Assembly (NCBI GenBank): GCA_001275005.1
Contig: JWZX01001213.1
Coordinates: 1-11,743, forward strand
Direction: 5' to 3'
DNA length: 11,743 nt
From: Chrysochromulina tobinii
Lineage: Eukaryota; Haptophyta; Prymnesiales; Chrysochromulinaceae
Made by a program: the position numbers and the translations under genes. This document shows, in pieces, positions 6,868 through 11,743 of the stretch; position 1 is the stretch's first letter; the number at the start of each line of letters is the position of its first letter. The notes beneath the pieces were generated by a model. It ran no database searches. It saw nothing but the letters and a program-made list of their open reading frames with translations, and was not told the origin of the DNA.

Positions 6868-7538
6868 TCGATGGAGGGCGATCGGGCTGATCCGGGCACG
6901 CACGCGGACGCGCGTTTCGCCGTTTGCGCGCTTTCGTTTTTGCGGCGCCCCGCGAGGCCAATATGCGCTTGTACACGGACCATTTCCGCATTTCGCTTTC
7001 GGAGCGCGGGTCACACCGCGGTTGAGAGCCCCCCTTCGGCGGTTATCGCGGCAGGGGCCAGGAATCACAACCATCACGGCGGAAAATCATTTTCATTACA
7101 AAAATCTGCAGCGTCCTGGGATGTCGGCAGAACGCGCACATGACGCACGATCGCGGAGACCACGCCACGCACGCGATCCCCGGCCGGTTTGCGCAACTTC
7201 ACATGCGGGAATCAAATACACCGCGTGTCAGCGTATGTACGAACGAAACCTTACAAACCGCACTACTGTCCGTCTGAATCCGCCCCCGACGACCGTGGGA
7301 AGGTGGATGACTCCCCCCGCAGCCGATCGACCCGAGCCGCTCCGGAGCACACCCACAGCGTTGAGCGTACAGGCTACTAAACTCCGTCGGTGGCAGTACC
7401 GGTACATGTGGTATGGTGGCCCGGCCCAATAGATTGCACATCCCTCATCTGATCTTGAAGTGGCTCATGCGAGAGAGGAACGGCAACGGGGAGCTGACAG
7501 GAGCGATACCGTACTGCTAACAGTCCATCTCAATTTCT

Positions 7539-7557
7539 CCCCCTGGTGCTCAGGGGG
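7539..7557. other. Perfect 7-bp hairpin with 5-base loop
   Basis: CCCCCTG (7539-7545), loop GTGCT (7546-7550) and CAGGGGG (7551-7557) form a GC-rich stem-loop. It lies about 240 bases past the stop of the DUF1275-PDZ gene on its strand, so it may be in that gene's 3' untranslated region. The stem is not the canonical histone-mRNA type. Function is unknown. Confidence 0.5.
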
Positions 7558-7568
7558 CCACTTCATGC

Positions 7569-7823
7569 ATGGTGAGCCACACGGTGTATCACGTTTCTGA
7601 TCTCCATCGGTCCAAAAAGAAGCGCAAAGTCGCCACTGCGCGGCCCACTTCACCGCCAATAGTGCCATGCTCGTCTTGCAGCGGCAGTGGCTTTCTCGGT
7701 CGGCTGCCGATTCCAAATGCGCATCGATACGCTTGCACGGTCAAAAGCGTCAACGTTGGCCTCAGAGGCGCTGCTCAGATCCGCAGTAGTTTGGTCTATG
7801 AAGCACTGGTCGCAGACAACTGA
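7569..7823 (+). CDS. Doubtful 84-residue ORF with an NLS-like run and a CxxCxGxG motif
   Basis: This ORF starts with ATG and encodes 84 residues. Two short motifs stand out: SKKKRKV (residues 15-21), which matches the core of a classical monopartite nuclear localisation signal, and CSSCSGSG (34-41), the CxxCxGxG pattern of DnaJ-type zinc fingers, of which one copy is present where DnaJ has four. No fold is evident and I do not recognise the protein. Its last 28 bases overlap the 3' end of the DUF1275-PDZ gene in antisense. It could be a small gene, the last exon of a gene with unseen upstream exons, or chance within the neighbour's 3' untranslated region. Chance is the simplest reading. Confidence 0.2.
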   Translation: MVSHTVYHVSDLHRSKKKRKVATARPTSPPIVPCSSCSGSGFLGRLPIPNAHRYACTVKSVNVGLRGAAQIRSSLVYEALVADN

Positions 7824-9142
7824 CCCTCCGGAGTCAGGTCCTTGGTCGACTCAGCCTTCTTGCGCTCGATGTAATTCAAGCTCGGCAGCTTCGGCATCCC
7901 GGAGGGGGTTGACAGCTTGGTAGCGAGGATGTCGCTCGCCAAAGGGGCCGACTTGGCCACTGGCGGCTCACGAGGTGGTAGAGGCTGCCCGGGTGGTGGT
8001 GGGCGCAGGACCCTCAAAGTGATGACGCCCGTCATCTGCTTGAGCCGCGTTGAGGTCTCAGAGTGGCCGACGGCATTCCATTCGTTGACCGAGAGCACCT
8101 GGTCGCCCACGAGCAGCTTGCCGTACGCGAGGCCGTTGCTTGCGACATCATCGAGGAAGGGGTGTCCTTCGCCCGAGAGGGTGACACCTAGCTTCGCGTC
8201 CTTGTCAGGCTTCTCGAGCACGACCTCCAGCCCAAAGACGGGATCCCATTTTCCGATCCCCTGACGGTAAGTGGGATAATTGAGGACCCATGCCGGCGTA
8301 GACGGCGGCACCGCGGCGGCCGCCGGGGGCGGCGGCGCAGGCTTCTCCGGCGGGGGTGCGTTCTCGACTTCGCCGTAAAAGTGGAACGGGCCGGCGAATG
8401 CGGGCGGCTGCTTGGGATAGACCACCGCCAGGCGCATCATCGGCAGGTACAGGATGCCGGCGATCGAGAGAGACCAGTGGAAATACCACAGGGAGCCCAT
8501 GCGCGCGCCGCTCACGCCACCAAAGATGTAACAGAAGCAATTGCTGAACAGAATGAGGGAATCGCGCTTCTCAGCCGGCGTCAAGCCGACGGTGAGCCCG
8601 TTGTACATGGCGATACCCAGCTTTTGGATGTTGTTCGAGAGGAACGTCACGTCGTTCTTGATGACATCGGCCTTCAACGAGATGATGTTCGTCATGCCAA
8701 GGGCGAAGGGCACGAGCGTCGACGCGAGCGACGACCAGATGTTGTACTGTGGCGGACCCATGACGTCGTTGTACTCACGCATCCGGTCTCCATCGGGACT
8801 GTTGAAGGTTTGATGGTAATCGATGCCGTCGACCAAGATGAAGATGCCGCACATGAAGATGATGATCGCTGGGTCAGCGATGCTGCCCAACCTCGGCAGC
8901 ATGTGGAGCCCCAGCATGACGCCGCACATGAAGTTAGTGATGCACAAAAAGTAGATGCCGACCCAAGTCCAGTTATTCTCCTGCGCCGCCATGCCCATCT
9001 GCACGACGTTGCCGGTCATCATGCCACCATACGTGTCGAAACGCACCTTGGTGTTGCTGACAACGTAGCCCGAGACGAAACTGACAAGTCCAGCCACGAG
9101 GAAATCGCGATTCGCGTGGAACACCGACTGTCTGGCCGGCAT
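7796..9142 (-). CDS. DUF1275 (YoaK-like) multispan membrane protein fused to a PDZ domain
   Basis: This is a 448-residue fusion. Residues about 12-245 form a DUF1275 domain with about six hydrophobic segments (near 13-30, 60-78, 90-105, 137-155, 197-212, 222-238). GGMMTGNVVQMG (39-50) is the family's conserved TGN loop, and FALGMTNIIS (146-155) is its second-half counterpart. The bacterial family is poorly characterised, so no transport substrate can be named. A Pro/Ala-rich linker (about 250-285) leads to a PDZ domain at about 303-381: KLGVTL carboxylate-binding-loop region (317-322), LLVGDQVLSVNEW (343-355), ITLRVLR (374-380). PDZ domains bind C-terminal peptides and scaffold partners, here presumably on the cytoplasmic side. 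The tail (382-448) is disordered-looking and Pro/Ser-rich. The ATG at 9142 is the first in frame; only a TTG at 9154 lies upstream. The TTTGCGAAAAAC motif lies 99 bases upstream of this ATG. Confidence 0.9.
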   Translation of the reverse strand: MPARQSVFHANRDFLVAGLVSFVSGYVVSNTKVRFDTYGGMMTGNVVQMGMAAQENNWTWVGIYFLCITNFMCGVMLGLHMLPRLGSIADPAIIIFMCGIFILVDGIDYHQTFNSPDGDRMREYNDVMGPPQYNIWSSLASTLVPFALGMTNIISLKADVIKNDVTFLSNNIQKLGIAMYNGLTVGLTPAEKRDSLILFSNCFCYIFGGVSGARMGSLWYFHWSLSIAGILYLPMMRLAVVYPKQPPAFAGPFHFYGEVENAPPPEKPAPPPPAAAAVPPSTPAWVLNYPTYRQGIGKWDPVFGLEVVLEKPDKDAKLGVTLSGEGHPFLDDVASNGLAYGKLLVGDQVLSVNEWNAVGHSETSTRLKQMTGVITLRVLRPPPPGQPLPPREPPVAKSAPLASDILATKLSTPSGMPKLPSLNYIERKKAESTKDLTPEGQLSATSAS

Positions 9143-9407
9143 GAATGTCGACAAATGCGAGTCGTTTCGGAGGACGACCGTCCAGAGTCGGGGACCGGCT
9201 TTGTTTTCGTTTCAGATCAAAAGTTTTCCCACAGACCTGCTGTTTTTCGCAAACGTGGACGTCGGAAAGCTCGCTCGCTCGAACACTTGACTGCAACAAC
9301 CCTCCCACCCACGTCGATCGCCGTAGCGTTCCCAGATACAAACAGCCCTCTCTGACGCGACGGACCTGACAAAGCTGAGATTCGCCCTCTCTTCCCCCTC
9401 TCTTTCT
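9143..9407 (-). promoter_or_regulatory. Promoter and leader of the DUF1275-PDZ gene
   Basis: This 265-base spacer lies between the start of the DUF1275-PDZ gene and the stop of the upstream minus-strand GLTP gene. On the minus strand it carries TTTGCGAAAAAC (plus coordinates 9242-9253), with 99 bases between it and the ATG. The same 12-mer occurs in the same orientation 98 bases before the coiled-coil ATG. The spacer also holds the GLTP 3' untranslated region, including a CT-rich run at 9384-9408 on plus. Confidence 0.55.
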
Positions 9408-10031
9408 TCAGTCCGCGAAAATGGTTGGATCCTTCGTCTTCAGATAGCCCTGCACCGACTTGACGAGCTCGCTCATGTCGGCCTGCTTGCCCTTGATGGC
9501 GCCGAAGACCTCCTCCTCCGAAGGGCCAAGCTTCGCGACGAACGCGTCGCGGTATGGAGCCGCCTTGACACCCACGCTGAACGTGGTGCGGATCATCATG
9601 CCGTGGTGCGGCTTGAGGCTCACCTCGTAGCCCGCTAGCACACAGTCGCTCAGCTTCTTGCCCGGATTCGCGATAAGCTCTTCGAGCATTTTGATAATGA
9701 AGTTGAGTGCACGTGCGAGCCACAGCAGCGCACACGAAACCGTCTTGCCGTCACCCGCGATCTTCTTGAGCGCCGCCGCGTCCTTGCCCGCGCACTCGGC
9801 GTCGATGAGCGACTTGAGCGTGCTGCCAGGGTTGGCGTTCGCCGCTTTGAGCAACGTGTTAGCGTTGCCACTCATGTCGGCGCTCGCCATGCCCATGCCC
9901 GTGATCAGGTCGAAGACCGAGATGAGGGCAAGCGAAGCCTCCGCAAATTGCTTCGCGTCGGCCTCCTCCTTCTTGCCGAGCGACGGCTCGAATTTCTCGA
10001 GCACCTTCGAATCCTGAAGCCAGCCTGGCAT
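9408..10031 (-). CDS. Glycolipid transfer protein (GLTP family)
   Basis: This 207-residue protein is a single all-helical GLTP domain, which carries glycolipids one at a time between membranes in the cytosol; length matches the family (human GLTP is 209). The head-group site is recognisable: ADMSGNANT (51-59) gives Asp52 and Asn56 in the D-x3-N arrangement, LLWLARALNF (102-111) gives the sugar-stacking Trp104, and PHHGMM (141-146) gives His143. AAPYRDAF (157-164) matches the conserved segment after the His helix. The D-x3-N pair plus Trp104 favours a glycolipid over ceramide-1-phosphate, whose proteins use lysine and arginines there. The residue matching human Lys55 is Thr59, and the Trp after the His-Gly is Met. 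There is no signal peptide or membrane segment. The ATG at 10031 is the first in frame; only a TTG lies upstream. Confidence 0.92.
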   Translation of the reverse strand: MPGWLQDSKVLEKFEPSLGKKEEADAKQFAEASLALISVFDLITGMGMASADMSGNANTLLKAANANPGSTLKSLIDAECAGKDAAALKKIAGDGKTVSCALLWLARALNFIIKMLEELIANPGKKLSDCVLAGYEVSLKPHHGMMIRTTFSVGVKAAPYRDAFVAKLGPSEEEVFGAIKGKQADMSELVKSVQGYLKTKDPTIFAD

Positions 10032-10283
10032 GCGCGCGCCACGAAGTCGGCACAAGGGGGGCGGAACGCAGTTGTAAGTTTCGATGGTAGGCGGATACCT
10101 ACGAAAATGCGGCGTAATCGACGGGACATGAGGGCCGGCGTCGGGAACACATTGTTCGACTGGATGGGCATGTGTGCGTGCTCACAAGCCGACCACCGTG
10201 GAGTCCTCTCTTAATCACTCCCGTCAGAGGCTCGGCCAGCCAACTCCACCGGGGCGGCTTGGGCCCCGGGCGTCTCTCCCCGC
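10032..10283 (-). promoter_or_regulatory. Spacer: GLTP promoter and 3' end of the apple-like protein gene
   Basis: These 252 bases separate two minus-strand genes and must hold the GLTP promoter and leader and the upstream gene's 3' untranslated region. ACGAAAATGC at 10101-10110 (plus strand) is a weak relative of the CGAAAA core shared by other upstream regions here, in opposite orientation to the gene. No RNA gene was found. Confidence 0.4.
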
Positions 10284-11414
10284 TCAGCAGCCGTGCTTGT
10301 TGCAAAACTTGTGGTGCCAGTCGGGCTTGCGCGTGCCCTTCCACACGGGAGCCTCTCGGCGCGCGACGATGCCCGCCTGCCACGGGACCTTTTCGGGCAC
10401 CTCCCACGGCCACACGTTCGTCGCGACTGCCCAGGGCCAGTCCTTGCGCGCGGCGCGCCGCATGCGCGCGGGCAGTGTGGGGCCGGCGGCGATCGGATAG
10501 CTCTCATTCGCCTCGTGCTTGAGCCAACATTCACCCTTCGTGTGATTATGGATCGTGTAAGAGAAGCAGCGGTCCTCGAAGCCAGCCGCCTCCGGTGAGC
10601 CCGGGCAGAACACCCAAGCATTACACACCCCGCTGCCACTGCACCTGCCCTGCGTCTTCTCGCGCCGCGACGCTCGCCAAAATGGCTTGCCGCGGTTGGC
10701 TGGCCTGGCACAGACGTGCCTCTGGGTGGCGCACGCAGCACAGCACTCAGCCGCGGACGCGACGTTGAAGGCGAGTCCCCACACGTACGCCGCGTCGCCC
10801 GCGATGTCATACCCCTGGCGAGCGTGGCAACTGAGCCCGGTGCTCTCCATCTGCGTCTCGCCTGTCTGCGCCAGCTGCTGCTTGAACGCCGCGCTGTCGA
10901 CGGCTTGGGCAAACTCCGCTTCTGTCGGCGGCAGCCCCAAGTGGGCGGAAGCAGCAGCGGCAGTGGCAGGCGCGGCGTCACCGCGCAGCAGCGACTCCTT
11001 CTCGCGGTGGCGCCGCTCCTCCGCGGCATTGCGGTCGGCATGCGGCGCCGCGGCCGCGGCCGCGGCCGGCACCGCGCTCACGGTCGGCACCGTGTTCGCG
11101 GTCGCAAGCAGCGCCTCCCTCTTTCGACGCTCCTCAGCAGCAGTCTCCGCAGTGGTGGGCACAGCCTCTTTGGCGCCCACGACGACCTGATCAGGCATGT
11201 CCGGGTCCACCTCCTGCTTGAATTTGGACGGCCGCACGCGCTTCTGCAGCGGCACGGCCGCCTCGTGGATGTAACCGCGCGCGCCGTGAGCGTCATTCCT
11301 CCATCCGCCGCCCATGCCATTGTAGAGGACGGCGGCGAGCATGAGGCCCGCGAGAATGCCGAGCACCTTGATAGGAATGGGCGTTGGCGGCGGCGAATCG
11401 GGACCTGCTGGCAT
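10284..11414 (-). CDS. Type II membrane protein with a lumenal cysteine-rich apple/PAN-like domain
   Basis: This 376-residue protein has a short Pro-rich cytoplasmic tail (1-14), a signal anchor at about 15-35, a stem (36-185) and a lumenal or extracellular domain (about 190-376), the plan of Golgi or surface proteins. The stem repeats AAEERR-(K/H)RE at 92-100 and 130-138 and contains a seven-alanine run at 117-123, encoded by GCGGCC-type repeats. The lumenal part holds twelve cysteines (196, 224, 225, 228, 235, 258, 264, 270, 283, 296, 371, 376) with ECCAAC (223-228), CNAWVFC (264-270) and CW (296-297), as in apple/PAN-like domains of algal proteins, which usually mediate protein or carbohydrate binding. 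The sequons N290-H-T and N303-E-S fit this orientation. The Trp-rich end (326-366) has no recognised fold. The ATG at 11414 is the first in frame; an out-of-frame ATG at 11548 lies upstream. No catalytic domain is seen. Confidence 0.75.
   Translation of the reverse strand: MPAGPDSPPPTPIPIKVLGILAGLMLAAVLYNGMGGGWRNDAHGARGYIHEAAVPLQKRVRPSKFKQEVDPDMPDQVVVGAKEAVPTTAETAAEERRKREALLATANTVPTVSAVPAAAAAAAPHADRNAAEERRHREKESLLRGDAAPATAAAASAHLGLPPTEAEFAQAVDSAAFKQQLAQTGETQMESTGLSCHARQGYDIAGDAAYVWGLAFNVASAAECCAACATQRHVCARPANRGKPFWRASRREKTQGRCSGSGVCNAWVFCPGSPEAAGFEDRCFSYTIHNHTKGECWLKHEANESYPIAAGPTLPARMRRAARKDWPWAVATNVWPWEVPEKVPWQAGIVARREAPVWKGTRKPDWHHKFCNKHGC
11047..11069. repeat. GCCGCG hexanucleotide repeat in coding sequence
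   Basis: About four copies of GCCGCG/GCGGCC make a short self-complementary repeat inside the type II membrane protein gene. It encodes the seven-alanine run in the stem and is a likely site of length variation. Confidence 0.7.
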
Positions 11415-11743
11415 TGTGCAGTGCCGCGTGCGTCGGTCGTGATGTTGCCCGCCCTTGCTCTGGATGCTCCTAAAAAGGGCGCCAAGAGTTGTTTGCAACA
11501 AGTCAGTTTCGTCGCGTCCGCGTTGAGGACGTCAATGTTTGCGGCCATGTGATTACGGCGTTCAACGGCTCCGCTCCCGGTCAAACACGCAAGTACTGAC
11601 GTGAAGCTCATACTCATGGCAGTTTCGTTAATTCATGCGTACCACACGTCCGCTCAGGATCGCCGCGCGTCCACCGCTCACCCTGCTTGCTTCTCGCAGA
11701 ACGGCGGCGCCATACACGCACGGCCTCAACGACGAATACCTCC
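11415..11743 (-). promoter_or_regulatory. Upstream region of the type II membrane protein gene
   Basis: These 329 bases hold no convincing gene. On the plus strand TGACGTGA lies at 11597-11604, the reverse complement of the TCACGTCA found in both tandem-repeat units, and ACGTCA occurs at 11529-11534. GTTTCGTCGC at 11505-11514 reads GCGACGAAAC on the gene's strand, about 90 bases before its ATG, and is a weak relative of the TTTGCGAAAAAC motif. The last 100 bases show nothing recognisable. Confidence 0.4.

Larger units (their letters stand above)
6602..7795. other. 1.2-kb region without a convincing gene
   Basis: This lies between the ends of the convergent coiled-coil and DUF1275-PDZ genes, so it includes both 3' untranslated regions. 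It holds a perfect inverted repeat CGCGGG-CA-CCCGCG at 6706-6719, an AT-rich repeat patch at 6791-6867, CpG-rich DNA at about 6895-7020, a 7-bp hairpin at 7539-7557 and one doubtful small ORF at 7569-7823. The other ORFs here, for example 7022-7432 (+) and 7199-7441 (-), have Arg/Pro-rich low-information translations and no recognisable domain. I found no tRNA, rRNA or transposase remnant. Confidence 0.6.

Noticed and set aside
7391-7420. TGGCAGTA stretch slightly like the 5' end of U4 snRNA
   Set aside because: Only eight bases match and no U4 stem structure follows.
7022-7432. 136-residue plus-strand ORF in the 1.2-kb spacer
   Set aside because: Arg/Pro/Thr-rich with no recognisable motif, as expected by chance in GC-rich DNA.
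7465-7668. 67-residue minus-strand ORF starting at an ATG at 7668
   Set aside because: It lies just past the DUF1275-PDZ stop on the same strand and most likely belongs to its 3' untranslated region. No domain is recognised, although the Cys/Trp-rich text looks less random than other shadows.
8381-9355. 324-residue plus-strand ORF antisense to the DUF1275-PDZ gene
   Set aside because: The His/Asp/Arg-rich translation is typical of the antisense of GC-rich coding DNA. The opposite strand has membrane segments and a PDZ domain.
15-11501. Longer gene versions starting at GTG or TTG (for example 15, 5352, 5567, 9154, 10055, 11501)
   Set aside because: All signs are eukaryotic, with no ribosome binding sites. 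The first in-frame ATG was used instead, and the recombinase was treated as 5'-partial.
10716-11552. 278-residue plus-strand ORF antisense to the type II membrane protein gene
   Set aside because: Arg/Leu/His-rich shadow with no domain. The minus frame has a signal anchor, sequons and patterned cysteines.
1-11743. CRISPR array, rRNA, tRNA, phage or bacterial operon
   Set aside because: No regularly spaced repeats, tRNA-like boxes or rRNA stretches were found, and the gene layout and protein types are eukaryotic.

Overview
The window looks like nuclear DNA of a GC-rich, intron-poor unicellular eukaryote, most likely a microalga, with a haptophyte as my best guess. The signs are single-exon genes on both strands separated by about 250-base spacers with no operon layout, ATG starts without ribosome binding sites, a secretory enzyme with ten N-glycosylation sequons, a glycolipid transfer protein, and a type II membrane protein with a cysteine-rich apple-like domain. 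The assignment to a haptophyte is inference. No organism-specific marker is present.

Layout, left to right. At 1-884 (+) is the 3' part of a tyrosine recombinase from a mobile element, whose stop codon touches a two-copy tandem repeat (883-1168). After a short promoter stretch, 1353-3518 (+) encodes a secreted GH127 (DUF1680) beta-L-arabinofuranosidase-like enzyme with its zinc and cysteine site intact. Convergent to it, 3778-5331 (-) encodes a CheR-type SAM methyltransferase. A 259-base spacer separates this from the divergent gene 5591-6601 (+), a charged coiled-coil protein of unknown function. About 1.2 kb without a convincing gene follows (6602-7795), holding an AT-rich repeat patch, a strong hairpin and one doubtful small ORF.

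Three genes then lie on the minus strand: 7796-9142, a DUF1275 (YoaK-like) membrane protein fused to a PDZ domain; 9408-10031, a glycolipid transfer protein; and 10284-11414, a signal-anchored lumenal protein with a cysteine-rich apple-like domain. The last 329 bases hold only upstream sequence of that gene.

The genes do not form one pathway. Several act in the endomembrane system or at membranes (GH127 enzyme, DUF1275-PDZ protein, GLTP, type II protein). The clearest cross-gene signals are regulatory: an identical 12-mer lies about 98-99 bases upstream of two start codons, and eleven CGTCA copies are packed into the tandem repeat upstream of the GH127 gene. The starts used here are the first in-frame ATGs; longer open frames begin only at TTG or GTG and are not credible starts in a eukaryote.
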